NCBI GenBank assembly: GCA_041393015.1 | Contig: JAWKKV010000005.1 | Span: forward strand, 124,001 to 188,000 | DNA: 64,000 nucleotides | Source of the DNA: JAGQYH01 sp041393015 | Lineage (GTDB): Bacteria > Bacteroidota > Bacteroidia > Chitinophagales > JADIYW01 | Direction: 5' to 3' | Part shown: positions 35,578 to 45,204 of the stretch, one piece after another | How the letters are laid out: each line of letters begins with the position of its first letter | How positions within the stretch are numbered: the first letter of the stretch is position 1 | Program-made: the position numbers and the translations under genes | Notes under the pieces: model-generated | Told to the model about the DNA's origin: nothing | What the model saw: only the letters and a program-made list of their open reading frames with translations | Databases searched by the model: none

Positions 35578-36357
35578 TTATTGATTAGCGGCTTCTAACT
35601 TCAATTTTTCGGCTTCTTCCGGCCCCAAATACTTATCAATGACAATATGGGCTCCATAAATGGCTGGCGTTAATATAATTGCCATAGTAACCTTATAAAC
35701 ATAGTTTACCGTTGCAATCGCTAAAAATAAACTCATTGGCCATTTTTGTCCAGCAGGCGCTAACAAAACAAATGCGATGTACAACACAATTACACTATCA
35801 ATCAATTGCGACACTAAGGTAGATCCGGTTGCTCTAAGGTAAACTTTTGATTCTCCGGTAACTTGTCTAATCTTATGAAAAACAAAAACATCCACAATCT
35901 GCCCTACTAAAAAAGCGACAACAGAACCGAAAATAATTCTTAGACTCTGGCCAAAAATGGCTTTATAGGCCGCTTGCATATTGGGAACATCTTTCTCTGC
36001 ATTGATGCCAATCCAAAAGTCTGCAGGTGCCAAACGAATGGCTAGAAAAACCATAAAAAAGGCATAACAAATTAATCCAACAGCCAGCCATGAAAGAAAT
36101 TGAACACCTTTTTTACCAAAGTATTCGTTGAGTACATCCGTCATTACAAACACTATAGGCCAAAGTAAAACACCGGCGGTAAACATTAAAGAACCTTTTT
36201 GACCAAATAAATTCCAATCTAGTGGATTGAAACCTAAAGTTGGTTCTAATGCAAAAATCTTTACTCCAATAAACTCCGCCACCAATGCATTACAGACAAA
36301 AAACGCACCGAGGATTACATATAATCGGGTGGGTTTATGTTTGACGAGTATTTTCAT
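35578..36357 (-). CDS. Queuosine precursor transporter (VUT/YhhQ family)
   Basis: The protein has 259 residues and six predicted helices. Family marks are FVCNALVAEFIGVKIFAL, the motif VFVMTDVLNEYFGKKGVQ, and LVGQIVDVFVFHKIRQ. YhhQ-type proteins take up preQ0/preQ1 or queuine-related precursors for tRNA modification. No preQ1 riboswitch was recognised in the 212-bp upstream spacer. Confidence 0.87.
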   Translation of the reverse strand: MKILVKHKPTRLYVILGAFFVCNALVAEFIGVKIFALEPTLGFNPLDWNLFGQKGSLMFTAGVLLWPIVFVMTDVLNEYFGKKGVQFLSWLAVGLICYAFFMVFLAIRLAPADFWIGINAEKDVPNMQAAYKAIFGQSLRIIFGSVVAFLVGQIVDVFVFHKIRQVTGESKVYLRATGSTLVSQLIDSVIVLYIAFVLLAPAGQKWPMSLFLAIATVNYVYKVTMAIILTPAIYGAHIVIDKYLGPEEAEKLKLEAANQ

Positions 36358-36569
36358 ATTTATTATTAGTGACTAAAGTTTGAAAGTTACGAGTGACAAA
36401 AGTCAATTCTTGATAAGCAACACTTTCGCAAAAGGAAAAGTTAACTTCTAAAAGAATTATTTTATAAACAGATTACTTCGTTCCTCGCATTTATCTGCCG
36501 ATATGTATAAAAATCGATAAACAATTCAACTTTAGCTCACTTCAAACTCGACTTTTTAGTCACTTCAAT

Positions 36570-37184
36570 CTACCTTCTTCTTTTTTCAAGTACTTCCATG
36601 ATCTCATTCCAAGTCAAACCCTTTTCTACTAGTAAAACTGTTAGATGGTAAACTAGATCGGCCATTTCCCCTTTAAATAAATCAGGATTATTATCCTTGG
36701 CTTCAATCACCAATTCTACAGCTTCCTCTCCTACTTTCTGAGCAATTTTATTGATTCCTTTTTTAAATAAAAGACTGGTATAGGATTTAACAGAAGGATT
36801 CGCCTTTCTTTTCTTGGCTATTTTCTCCAAATCGTAGATAAAACTAAATTTCTCTTGATTTTTAGCTTCCCAGCAACTATCGGTTCCCTTATGACAAACT
36901 GGTCCTAATGGATGAACTTTAATCAACAAGGCGTCGCCATCACAATCTAATTTCATACTTTTTAATTCTAAAAAGTTGCCAGATGTTTCTCCTTTTACCC
37001 AAATCTTCTTCTTAGTTCTGCTGTAAAAAGTAACCTTTTTGGTTTCCCAAGTTTGTTGTAATGCCTTTTTGTTCATATATCCCAGCATTAAAACAACTCC
37101 TGTATCCTTGTCTTGTATAATGGCCGGAATTAAATTATCAACTTTCTTAAAGTCAATTTTTTCTAAGATCTTATCAAGTTCCAT
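36570..37184 (-). CDS. hisIE: Bifunctional phosphoribosyl-AMP cyclohydrolase/phosphoribosyl-ATP diphosphatase
   Basis: The protein has 204 residues. The N-terminal HisI domain has VVLMLGYMNKKALQQT, FYSRTKKKIWVKGETSGN, and the zinc/magnesium Cys residues in LDCDGDALL and HPLGPVCHKGTDSCW. The C-terminal HisE domain has SLLFKKGINKIAQKVGEEAVELVIEAKD. It carries out steps 2 and 3 of histidine synthesis. It is the last gene of the long trp-his unit, 30 bp after hisF. Confidence 0.95.
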   Translation of the reverse strand: MELDKILEKIDFKKVDNLIPAIIQDKDTGVVLMLGYMNKKALQQTWETKKVTFYSRTKKKIWVKGETSGNFLELKSMKLDCDGDALLIKVHPLGPVCHKGTDSCWEAKNQEKFSFIYDLEKIAKKRKANPSVKSYTSLLFKKGINKIAQKVGEEAVELVIEAKDNNPDLFKGEMADLVYHLTVLLVEKGLTWNEIMEVLEKRRR

Positions 37185-37214
37185 TTTGTAATTTATGATT
37201 TTTTTGTAGCAATT

Positions 37215-37973
37215 CTAAACTCTTACTGCTATATGTTTTTTTTGCAAATATCGTTTTAATTCAGGAATCTGTATTTTATTAAAATGAAAAACGCTAGCAG
37301 CCAAAGCTGCACTAACAAGCGACTTATCAAACACTTCTAAAAAATGTTCTTGTGTGCCTGCTCCACCAGAAGCAATGATAGGAATACCTAAGTGTTTTAC
37401 CAAATATCCGGTAATATCAATAGCAAATCCGCCTTGTGTGCCATCGTGGTTCATACTCGTCAATAAAATTTCTCCAGCGCCTCTTTCTTCAATTTCTTTT
37501 GCCCAATCTTTGGTTTTAATATCTGTTTTCGTTCTGCCACCATGCGTATACACATACCATTCTCCATCTTCTTCTTGCTTGGTATCAATGGCTACCACAA
37601 CAAATTGACTTCCAAATTCAGTAGCCAATTCATTAATCAATTCCGGACGTTTTACCGCAGCAGAATTGATAGAGATCTTATCAGCACCTGCTTCTAAAAG
37701 TGCCGCAACATCGTCAACATGTTTAATTCCTCCGCCAACAGTGAAAGGAATATTGATAGCAGCAGCAATTTTTTTCACCAACTCCACCAATGTTTTTCGT
37801 TTCTCCACCGTTGCCGTAATATCTAAAAACACCAATTCGTCAGCTCCTTGCTTTACATAGGCTTCTGCTAACTCTACAGGATCGCCTGCATGAATTAAAT
37901 CTACGAAATTGACCCCTTTTACGGTATGTCCATCTTTAATGTCTAAACAAGGTATAATTCTACGTGTGAGCAT
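37215..37973 (-). CDS. hisF: Imidazole glycerol phosphate synthase, cyclase subunit
   Basis: The protein has 252 residues and a complete (beta/alpha)8 barrel. It opens RIIPCLDIKDGHTVKGVNF with the catalytic Asp11, has VGGGIK and the second catalytic Asp in LLTSMNHDGTQGGF, and the phosphate loop ASGGAGTQEHF. It works with HisH to make IGP and AICAR. It is separated from hisA by a YcxB-like gene. Confidence 0.96.
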   Translation of the reverse strand: MLTRRIIPCLDIKDGHTVKGVNFVDLIHAGDPVELAEAYVKQGADELVFLDITATVEKRKTLVELVKKIAAAINIPFTVGGGIKHVDDVAALLEAGADKISINSAAVKRPELINELATEFGSQFVVVAIDTKQEEDGEWYVYTHGGRTKTDIKTKDWAKEIEERGAGEILLTSMNHDGTQGGFAIDITGYLVKHLGIPIIASGGAGTQEHFLEVFDKSLVSAALAASVFHFNKIQIPELKRYLQKKHIAVRV

Positions 37974-37982
37974 TTTTATTAT

Positions 37983-38498
37983 TTAGTCTTCAAACAAATC
38001 TAAGTCAATGGTATCAATTAACTCTAGTAAACTTCTAAACTGCTTTAACTGTGCTTCAGTAAAAGATACTTTAGGAATAATGTTGGCGGCTAACGAGTTT
38101 TGAAAAATTAAGAAGAACTCATCAGTTTCCAATACCTTTTTAATGTTTTGCCAATATAATTCCGCAGAGAATGTTTCGCCTTTAATTGTAATATCCTTTG
38201 CGTTAAAATTATACGTTAACTCCTCGTAGGCTTTATCCTCAGGTCCTAATTTATTGACAGAAAAATAGGCCATTAAGTTTTTAAAAAAAATAAGAAATGT
38301 TCCGGCAAATATACCCAACATGGGCGCATAAGATTGTACTTGAAAAACGTAGATAAATAAAACCAAAGAGATAACTATCAAAAGTATCCCAATTACGAAT
38401 GCATATTTAACGACAACATTAGTGTTTAGGATAGCCTTTACAGCTCTTGTCAAACTTGCCTTATCTAGTTTTGTATGAACAGTTATAGTCGGTTTCAT
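37983..38498 (-). CDS. YcxB-like membrane protein inside the his cluster
   Basis: The protein has 171 residues. An N-terminal TKLDKASLTRAVKAIL is followed by two transmembrane helices (about 35-80), then the YcxB-like beta domain TIKGETFSAELYWQNIKKVLETDEFFLIFQN. Its ATG overlaps the hisA stop by one base (TAATG). It is translationally linked to histidine genes though it has no known role in that pathway. Confidence 0.75.
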   Translation of the reverse strand: MKPTITVHTKLDKASLTRAVKAILNTNVVVKYAFVIGILLIVISLVLFIYVFQVQSYAPMLGIFAGTFLIFFKNLMAYFSVNKLGPEDKAYEELTYNFNAKDITIKGETFSAELYWQNIKKVLETDEFFLIFQNSLAANIIPKVSFTEAQLKQFRSLLELIDTIDLDLFED

Positions 38499-39217
38499 TA
38501 CGATTGAATTTTAGCTAAATCTTCTATTGAAACTTTGTTTTCATAAATGGCTTTTCCAACAATTACTGATCGACAATTAATGGATTGCAGTGCGTTAAAA
38601 TCATCCATTGACGAAACTCCTCCACTGGCAATTAAATCAATATCGGGAAACTGTTCAATGATTTCTTTGTACAAATCAACTGCAGGACCTTCTAATTTCC
38701 CATCTTTAGAAACATCAGTACAGAGAAAATGTATGGCTCCAGCTTTGTGATATTTATCTATAAACTCGAACACTGTATAATCCGCTGTTTCTTGCCAACC
38801 GTGAATAGCAATTCTCTTGTCTTTTACGTCCGCTCCAATAATAATTTTGTCACAGCCAAATTTCACCAACCACGACATTACTGTTTCAGGTTGCTTTACT
38901 GCTAAACTTCCAATAGCAATTTGTTTAGCCCCCAAATCAAATGCCTTTTCTGCTTCTTGAATGGTTTTTATGCCTCCACTAAAATCAATATTTAATGATG
39001 TATTAGAGCAAATTGATTTCAATACGTCCCAATTCATCACCTTGCCTGCTTTTGCTCCATCTAAGTCCACTACATGCAAATACTTTAGGCCTGCTTCCTC
39101 AAAACTTTGAGCTGCTTCTAATGGATTTTCATAATAGACTTTCTTCGTATCGTATTTACCTTCCGATAATCGAACACATTGACCATTAATAATATCTATA
39201 GCTGGAATTATTTTCAT
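38498..39217 (-). CDS. hisA: ProFAR isomerase
   Basis: The protein has 239 residues from the ATG at 39217 (MKIIPAIDIINGQCVRL), which places the catalytic Asp8 correctly. An upstream in-frame TTG would add six unneeded residues. Barrel motifs are DFSGGIKTIQEAEKAFDLGA, CTDVSKDGKLEGPAVDLY with the second Asp, and ASGGVSSMDDF. It is the fourth step of histidine synthesis. The start lies 8 bp upstream of the hisH stop, so the two genes overlap slightly head to tail. Confidence 0.93.
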   Translation of the reverse strand: MKIIPAIDIINGQCVRLSEGKYDTKKVYYENPLEAAQSFEEAGLKYLHVVDLDGAKAGKVMNWDVLKSICSNTSLNIDFSGGIKTIQEAEKAFDLGAKQIAIGSLAVKQPETVMSWLVKFGCDKIIIGADVKDKRIAIHGWQETADYTVFEFIDKYHKAGAIHFLCTDVSKDGKLEGPAVDLYKEIIEQFPDIDLIASGGVSSMDDFNALQSINCRSVIVGKAIYENKVSIEDLAKIQS

Positions 39218-39224
39218 CTGTATT

Positions 39225-39815
39225 TTATAATGCAATAAAGTTCTCCAAAATTTTGCTGCCTACATCTGCACTTTTCTCTGGGTGAAATTGAGTAGCATAA
39301 AAATTATCTCGATGTAAGGCTGCGCTAAAACGTTTTAAATATTCGCATTCTGCAATAGTATACTCACTTAACTCTGCATAATAGCTGTGCACAAAATAAA
39401 CAAATGACTTTTCATCAATACCTTTAAAAAGTGGAGAATCCAAATCACGTAAAGCGTTCCAACCCATGTGAGGCACTTTTACAATTTTTGATGTGGGCTG
39501 AAATTTCTTTACTTCAATTGGAAAAATGCCTAAGCATTTGGTATCTCCTTCTTGTGAATGCTGACACATTAATTGCAAGCCCAAACAGATACCTAAAACA
39601 GGCTGTTTAAGATTAACAATCAGTTGATCCAATTTCTTATCCGATAAATACTGCATGGTTGTCTTGGCTTCGCCAACACCAGGAAAAATAACTTTATCTG
39701 CGGATTTGAGTTCGTGTTCATCATCGGTGATGATTGGCTCCACTCCTAGTCTTCTTAAGGCGTAATCTACCGATGTAATGTTTCCGGCATTGTATTTTAC
39801 GATGGCTATTTTCAT
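39225..39815 (-). CDS. hisH: Imidazole glycerol phosphate synthase, glutaminase subunit
   Basis: The protein has 196 residues of the class I glutamine amidotransferase type. It has the oxyanion loop FPGVGEA, the nucleophile Cys in GICLGLQLMC, and the His-Glu pair in ATQFHPEKS. It delivers ammonia to HisF. It is the first his gene after trpA, with a 45-bp spacer and no terminator between them. Confidence 0.95.
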   Translation of the reverse strand: MKIAIVKYNAGNITSVDYALRRLGVEPIITDDEHELKSADKVIFPGVGEAKTTMQYLSDKKLDQLIVNLKQPVLGICLGLQLMCQHSQEGDTKCLGIFPIEVKKFQPTSKIVKVPHMGWNALRDLDSPLFKGIDEKSFVYFVHSYYAELSEYTIAECEYLKRFSAALHRDNFYATQFHPEKSADVGSKILENFIAL

Positions 39816-39860
39816 GTGTTAGTGATATAATGCTTTATTCGATAATGATATATTACCATC

Positions 39861-40631
39861 TTATTTTAAAATCCCTTCAACAAATTTACGAGTATCTGCT
39901 TTAACATCTTTGCTGCCATCTAGGGCTTTGATGAATGCACTTCCGATAATGGCTCCATTTAAATATTTACAGGCAGCTTTAAATGAGGCATTGTCTCCTA
40001 TTCCAAAACCAATTAAGGCAGGATTACCAAGGTTCATATCTTTAATTTTTTGAAAATAAGTGGATTGACCTTCGACATTTAACTGTCCTCCTGTAGTTGC
40101 AAATGTTGAAACAACATAAATAAAGCTATCCGTTATTTTATCAATCTTTCTAATTCTCTCTTCACTGGTTTGTGGTGTAATTAAAAAGACATTGCTTACT
40201 TTATGTTGCTCAAATTTCTCCTTATACATTAATTCGAATTCACGTAAAGGCAAGTTTGGCAAAATGACACCATCAATACCAATAGTTTCGCATTGTTGTA
40301 AAAATTCATCCATTCCAAATTGAAGAATTGGATTGATATCGCCCATAAAAATCAACGGAACAGAAACTGTTTTTCTAATATCTTTTAATTGTTCTAACAA
40401 CAATTTTAAAGTCATGCCATTTTTCAATGCGATACCATTACTGTATTGAATGGTCGTTCCATCGGCCGTTGGATCAGAATATGGTATGCCAATTTCTACT
40501 AAGTCTGCTCCTGATTCTTCAAGTGTTTCAATGATAGGAACAATATCAGCGATTCCTGGATATCCCGCAGTACAAAATATATTTAATACGTTTTCTTGCT
40601 TCCTTTTAAAAAGCTGTTGAATTCGATTCAT
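39861..40631 (-). CDS. trpA: Tryptophan synthase alpha chain
   Basis: The protein has 256 residues. It has the catalytic Glu in DLVEIGIPYSDPTADGTTIQ, the catalytic Asp in FMGDINPILQFG, and the phosphate site GFGIGDNASF. It converts indole-3-glycerol phosphate to indole for TrpB. It is separated from trpB by 3 bp. Confidence 0.96.
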   Translation of the reverse strand: MNRIQQLFKRKQENVLNIFCTAGYPGIADIVPIIETLEESGADLVEIGIPYSDPTADGTTIQYSNGIALKNGMTLKLLLEQLKDIRKTVSVPLIFMGDINPILQFGMDEFLQQCETIGIDGVILPNLPLREFELMYKEKFEQHKVSNVFLITPQTSEERIRKIDKITDSFIYVVSTFATTGGQLNVEGQSTYFQKIKDMNLGNPALIGFGIGDNASFKAACKYLNGAIIGSAFIKALDGSKDVKADTRKFVEGILK

Positions 40632-40634
40632 TCT

Positions 40635-41822
40635 CTATTGTTTATCTAATCCATGTTTGATGTACGTCTCCAGATCTTTATCTCCTCTTCCTGAGATATT
40701 GACCACCACAACATCATCCTTTTTGAAATCTAAGTCTTTCAATACAGCTAATCCATGCGCTGTTTCTAAAGCCGGGATAATACCTTCTAATCTGCATAGT
40801 TCTAATACGGCAGTTAAAGCTTCGTCGTCTGTTGCATGTAAAAACTGTGCTCTACCGGTTTCAAATAAATTAGCGTGAACCGGTCCGATGCCCGGATAAT
40901 CCAATCCAGCAGAAATAGAATAAGGTTCAACTACTTGTCCGTCTTCAGTTTGCATAAATAAGGTCTTGCTACCATGTAAAACGCCAGGTTTCCCTAGAAT
41001 AGTTGTGGCGGCAGATTCACCTGAATTTACCCCTAAACCAGACGCTTCTACAGCAATTAATTTAACTCCTGCTCTATCTAAATAGTGATAAAATGCCCCA
41101 GCAGCGTTACTTCCTCCGCCTACACATGCTATGATATAGTTCGGATCTTCTTTACCAGTATGTTCTTTCAATTGCCACATCATCTCTTCACTAATCACTG
41201 ATTGAAATCGAGCAACCATATCTGGAAATGGATGAGGTCCCACCACAGAGCCAATAATGTAATGCGTATCGTCAGGATGCGCAATCCAATCTCTCATGGC
41301 TTCATTGGTAGCATCTTTTAAAGTTTTACTCCCACTATGTGCCGCTCTAACTTCTGCGCCGAGCATTTTCATTCGCTTGACGTTGGGTGCTTGACGTTCA
41401 ATATCAACCGCTCCCATATAAACGATACATTCGATACCCATTAAGGCACAAACAGTTGCTGTAGCCACTCCATGTTGACCTGCGCCAGTTTCAGCAATAA
41501 TTCTCTTTTTACCCAACGCTTGTGCCAATAAAATCTGTCCTACCGTATTATTGACTTTATGTGCGCCAGTATGGCAAAGGTCTTCTCGTTTTAAAAAGAT
41601 TTGAGTATTGTACTTTTCTGATAAACGTTTGGCAAAATACAATGGTGTTGGTCTACCCACATAATCTTTCAAAAGATTCTTAAACTCCTTCTTAAACTCG
41701 TCCGACTCAATAATTTTAAGGTAACTTTCTTGAAGTGTCTCTATATTATTATGCAACATTTCAGGAATAAAAGCGCCACCATACTGTCCGTAATATCCGT
41801 ATTTATCTGCTTGATATTTCAT
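40635..41822 (-). CDS. trpB: Tryptophan synthase beta chain
   Basis: The protein has 395 residues. The PLP lysine is in CHTGAHKVNNTVGQ, and GRPTPLYFAKRL, AETGAGQHGVATATVCALMG and ACVGGGSNAAGAFYHY (phosphate loop) are all conserved. It belongs to the standard TrpB1 type that pairs with TrpA. It joins indole and serine to tryptophan. Confidence 0.97.
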   Translation of the reverse strand: MKYQADKYGYYGQYGGAFIPEMLHNNIETLQESYLKIIESDEFKKEFKNLLKDYVGRPTPLYFAKRLSEKYNTQIFLKREDLCHTGAHKVNNTVGQILLAQALGKKRIIAETGAGQHGVATATVCALMGIECIVYMGAVDIERQAPNVKRMKMLGAEVRAAHSGSKTLKDATNEAMRDWIAHPDDTHYIIGSVVGPHPFPDMVARFQSVISEEMMWQLKEHTGKEDPNYIIACVGGGSNAAGAFYHYLDRAGVKLIAVEASGLGVNSGESAATTILGKPGVLHGSKTLFMQTEDGQVVEPYSISAGLDYPGIGPVHANLFETGRAQFLHATDDEALTAVLELCRLEGIIPALETAHGLAVLKDLDFKKDDVVVVNISGRGDKDLETYIKHGLDKQ

Positions 41823-41856
41823 TGTTTAGCTTTATAGCTATCTAGCTTACAGCGTT

Positions 41857-42504
41857 CTAGCTTTTGTTCTTAACTATTTGTATTGCTTGTTCAACCCTAT
41901 TGATATTCTTTCTACCCGGCTCAATTTCTAATTTACTGTTCATGTCAATCACCTCGATGTTTAAATGTTTCAATTTAGCTATGTCTTCTAAATCCTCCAC
42001 ATCAATTCCTCCACTAATAAGTAAAGGTATCTCGTTATCGTATTTAGCTAACAATTGCCAGTTAAACTTTTGTCCACTGCCACCATATTTAGGGGTTTTT
42101 GTATCAAAAAGGAAGAAATTACAATATTGTTTATAATCATTTAATTTCTGCAACTCAAAGTTCTCATCAATCCCAAAGGCTTTGATTATATCAACTTTCA
42201 TATTTAGACTAGTAAAAATGTTGCTTACATCCGCAAGATATTCCGGTGGTTCATCTCCATGGAGTTGAACTGCATTTAAGTCGTATTCTTTGATTGCTTT
42301 TAAAAGCTCAGGAACGGATTCATTTACAAATACACCTACTTTTTTAATCTGATTGGGAATAGACTTCACATCTGCTACGGCAAGCGTTTCCTTCATGTAT
42401 CTCGAAGATTTAGGATAAAAAATAAAGCCTAAATAGTCTGGATTTAGAGGGATGATTTGCTCTAAGTTGTCTTTGTATTTTATGCCGCAGATTTTGATTT
42501 TCAT
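41857..42504 (-). CDS. trpF: Phosphoribosylanthranilate isomerase
   Basis: The protein has 215 residues from the ATG at 42504 (MKIKICGIKYKDN), where the catalytic Cys6 follows correctly. The frame extends 40 codons upstream, but that part is basic low-complexity sequence from a repeat and is not counted. Conserved marks are YLGFIFYPKSSRY, AVQLHGDE, LFDTKTPKYGGSGQKFNW with the catalytic Asp, and LISGGID. Confidence 0.93.
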   Translation of the reverse strand: MKIKICGIKYKDNLEQIIPLNPDYLGFIFYPKSSRYMKETLAVADVKSIPNQIKKVGVFVNESVPELLKAIKEYDLNAVQLHGDEPPEYLADVSNIFTSLNMKVDIIKAFGIDENFELQKLNDYKQYCNFFLFDTKTPKYGGSGQKFNWQLLAKYDNEIPLLISGGIDVEDLEDIAKLKHLNIEVIDMNSKLEIEPGRKNINRVEQAIQIVKNKS

Positions 42505-42574
42505 TCTTTTAAATTCTTTATTTGGCTGATAATTCAATTTATACCAAAGCAAATTAATTTTATTCTTCTCAAAC

Positions 42575-42700
42575 CTTTTTGTTTTTCCTTTTTGTCTTGA
42601 AACAAAAAGAAAGAAAAAATTCAAGAAAAATCAATCGCTCTACGCAGAACCCTCCACACGGCTGCCGTTATTTTCCTAGCCAACGCTTCTTTTCATTTCA
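42575..42700. repeat. Dispersed-type repeat in the trpC-trpF gap
   Basis: The 267-bp spacer carries an inverted repeat CTTTTTGT/AACAAAAAG (42588-42609), then an A-rich and a C-rich part (CCCTCCACACGGCTGCCG). From memory, similar sequence is scattered between genes in many Bacteroidota genomes. No terminator U-run follows, so the operon may read through. Confidence 0.45.
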
Positions 42701-42771
42701 TTATACAGAAACTTTCTTGCTAATATTTAACAGAGTTAGTTTCTATTTTCTGTCTTATCTAAATTATAGTT

Positions 42772-43563
42772 TCAACTTACAGTTAATTCCTTAATAAAAT
42801 CTGCACATGCTTTGGCAGGATCGTTGGTTTTCATAAACGTTTCTCCGATTAAAAACCCTTTAAAACCGTGTTGTTTTAACATTCTAATATTTGCTGGATT
42901 GGAAATACCACTCTCTGCAATTTTTACAAAAGTATTGGGAATCTTCTCCGCCAACTTAATGGAATGTTCTAGATCAACTTTAAACGTTTTAAGGTTTCGA
43001 TTGTTGATTCCTACAACATCAATATTGTCGGAAATATGATCTAATTCCTCTTCTACATGTAATTCCAATAAGACTTCTAAGCCCAATTCTTTCGCCTTAG
43101 CCGCCAACTGGTGACATTGATTCACTTCTAAATTAGCAGCAATCAAAAGCATTACATCTGCTCCATAAGATTTGGTTTCATATACTTGATACTCGTCTAT
43201 GATAAAATCCTTTCTTAACAAAGGAATATCAACTGCCTTTCTTACAATGGAAAAATCTTGAAAACTACCCCCAAAAAACTGAGTATCTGTTAAAACAGAC
43301 ATTCCACTCACTCCTGCCTTTTTGTATCCTAAGGCAACTTCTTCCGGTTTTGCATTTTCATTGATAACACCTTTGGAAGGTGACATTCTTTTAAACTCAG
43401 CTATAATGCCGGAAGCTGTACCTTTTAACAAGTTTTGCTTTAATGAAAAAACCGGTTGCTCAAAGTACTTTCCTATTGACAATTGTTGAATAGATTTGGT
43501 TTGCTTCAAAGCATCTACTTCTCTTCTCTTCTGAGCAATTATTTTGTCTAAAATGTTTTTCAT
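42772..43563 (-). CDS. trpC: Indole-3-glycerol phosphate synthase
   Basis: The protein has 263 residues. It has ILDKIIAQKRREVDALK, the catalytic Lys/Glu in IIAEFKRMSPSKG, LLRKDFIIDEYQVYE, VVGINNRNLKTFKVD and VKIAESGIS. It is a single-function TrpC, not fused to TrpF. It overlaps trpD by 4 bp. Confidence 0.96.
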   Translation of the reverse strand: MKNILDKIIAQKRREVDALKQTKSIQQLSIGKYFEQPVFSLKQNLLKGTASGIIAEFKRMSPSKGVINENAKPEEVALGYKKAGVSGMSVLTDTQFFGGSFQDFSIVRKAVDIPLLRKDFIIDEYQVYETKSYGADVMLLIAANLEVNQCHQLAAKAKELGLEVLLELHVEEELDHISDNIDVVGINNRNLKTFKVDLEHSIKLAEKIPNTFVKIAESGISNPANIRMLKQHGFKGFLIGETFMKTNDPAKACADFIKELTVS

Positions 43564-44549
43564 TTTGTCTCAATTGTAGATTCGAAAACAGCTAACGCTT
43601 TACCTGTTTGAAGCATTTCCATAGCCTCTTCAACCGCTATCTTAATAGCAATATTCTTATACGTTGAAATGGCTAATCCTGCATTGGCAGCCACCACATT
43701 GTTCTGTGCATTAGTTCCATTGCCTTTTAAAACGTCTAAAAATATTTTAGCGGAAGAAGGCACATCATTGCCTCCGAATAATTCTTCCGGTTGATTAGCT
43801 GTTACACCAAAATCTGATGGATGCAATAGTAACTCACCTTCTGAATTGAATATTTTAACCGGACCGGTTAATGAAATTTCATCATAGCCGTTTAGATCAT
43901 GCACTACTGCAAAATCAATTCCTTCTTCTTGTAGAATATAGTTATACAATCTAGCTACCTCAGCACTAAACACACCTGCTAATTGAGCTTGAGGTCTTGC
44001 CGGGTTTACCAAAGGTCCTAACATATTGAAAAATGTTTTTACCCCTAAAATTCTTCTAACATGGCCGATATTTTTCATGGCAGGATGAAATAATGGCGCA
44101 TGTAAAAAACAAATCCCATTGTCGTTTAATTGACCTCTTAGTTCCTGTTCCGTTTTATAAAATGGAACACCTAAATATTCCAACACATTACTAGAACCGC
44201 ATTTAGAGGAAACACTTTTATTACCGTGTTTGGCAACCTTAACGCCAGATGCCGCTGTAACAAAACTCGATAATGTAGAGATATTAAATGTATCTTTTCC
44301 ATCACCGCCGGTACCACATAAATCCATCACTTTTACACCGCCTAAATTAATTGGAATACATAATTCTAGCATAGCATCTCTAAAACCACTAAATTCTGCG
44401 AGAGTTATTTTTCTAGCATTAAAGACTGTTAAAAAGGAAGCAACTTGTGCATCATTGAACTCAGCGCTAGCTACTCTAATTAAAATAGCTTTTGCCTCTT
44501 CTTTTGATAGTGTTTCTGAATTGAATAGTTTTTCGAGTGTTTGTTTCAT
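43560..44549 (-). CDS. trpD: Anthranilate phosphoribosyltransferase
   Basis: The protein has 329 residues. The PRPP-binding loop is DLCGTGGDGKDTFNIST, with KHGNKSVSSKCGSSNVLEYLG, HPAMKNIGHVRRILGVKTFFNMLGPLVNPA and HDLNGYDEISLTGP. Length and order are normal. It transfers phosphoribose to anthranilate. It follows trpG by 48 bp. Confidence 0.96.
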   Translation of the reverse strand: MKQTLEKLFNSETLSKEEAKAILIRVASAEFNDAQVASFLTVFNARKITLAEFSGFRDAMLELCIPINLGGVKVMDLCGTGGDGKDTFNISTLSSFVTAASGVKVAKHGNKSVSSKCGSSNVLEYLGVPFYKTEQELRGQLNDNGICFLHAPLFHPAMKNIGHVRRILGVKTFFNMLGPLVNPARPQAQLAGVFSAEVARLYNYILQEEGIDFAVVHDLNGYDEISLTGPVKIFNSEGELLLHPSDFGVTANQPEELFGGNDVPSSAKIFLDVLKGNGTNAQNNVVAANAGLAISTYKNIAIKIAVEEAMEMLQTGKALAVFESTIETK

Positions 44550-44597
44550 AATGAGCGAATGATAAAATGCGTTAAGGAGTTAATAGTTTAATTCAAT

Positions 44598-45161
44598 CTA
44601 ATTTCTCAACCAATTTTCCATCATTTGTTTGCCTAGTCCGGTCATTACTGATTCAGGATGAAATTGAACGCCATGCAAATCAAAATCTTTATGTTTTATC
44701 GCCATTACAAAACCATCATCGTCAACAGCTGTAACCATTAATGGATCATTAATGGTTCCTTCATCAATTACCCAAGAATGATATCTGCCCGTTTCAAATT
44801 CTAATGGTAGACCATTGAATATTTTATCATCACCTATTACTTTGGTATTTTTTGATTTACCATGAACTACTTTATTCATATTTATAAGATTCCCACCAAA
44901 AACTTCACCGATGGCTTGATGTCCTAAGCATACGCCTAGAATTTTTTTGGAAGATGCGTATTTTTTAATCACATCCAATAAGATACCAGCTTCACTTGGA
45001 AGTCCGGGTCCTGGCGATAAAACAATACGATCGTAGTTTCCTACATCTTCTAAGCTGATCTTATCATTTCTAAATACGTCAACTTCTACTCCTAATGATT
45101 CAAAAATATGAACCAAGTTGTAAGTGAAGGAATCGTAATTATCGAGCATTAGTATTTTCAT
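44598..45161 (-). CDS. trpG: Anthranilate synthase component II (glutaminase)
   Basis: The protein has 187 residues: LDNYDSFTYNLVHIFESLG, the oxyanion loop LSPGPGLPSEAG, the nucleophile Cys in GVCLGHQAIGEVFGG, and the catalytic HPES. In some bacteria this subunit also serves folate synthesis (PabA). Its position after trpE favours tryptophan. Four copies of TTCGGTTA lie right before its ATG. Confidence 0.95.
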   Translation of the reverse strand: MKILMLDNYDSFTYNLVHIFESLGVEVDVFRNDKISLEDVGNYDRIVLSPGPGLPSEAGILLDVIKKYASSKKILGVCLGHQAIGEVFGGNLINMNKVVHGKSKNTKVIGDDKIFNGLPLEFETGRYHSWVIDEGTINDPLMVTAVDDDGFVMAIKHKDFDLHGVQFHPESVMTGLGKQMMENWLRN

Positions 45162-45164
45162 GGT

Positions 45165-45196
45165 TTCGGTTATTCGGTTATTCGGTTATTCGGTTA
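45165..45196. repeat. Octamer tandem repeat (TTCGGTTA) x4 before trpG
   Basis: Four exact 8-bp copies lie between the trpE stop and the trpG ATG, ending 3 bp from the start codon. A nearly identical array (TTCGGTTG) precedes bioA at 48172. Confidence 0.85.
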
Positions 45197-45204
45197 GGGA
45201 TAAA

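Noticed and set aside
36358..36569. preQ1 riboswitch upstream of the queuosine-precursor transporter
   Set aside because: No hairpin-plus-A-rich-tail signature was found in the spacer.
42505..42624. 40-codon N-terminal extension of trpF
   Set aside because: It is Lys/Arg-rich and derived from the repeat in the spacer. The conserved TrpF start MKIKICGIKY is at 42504.
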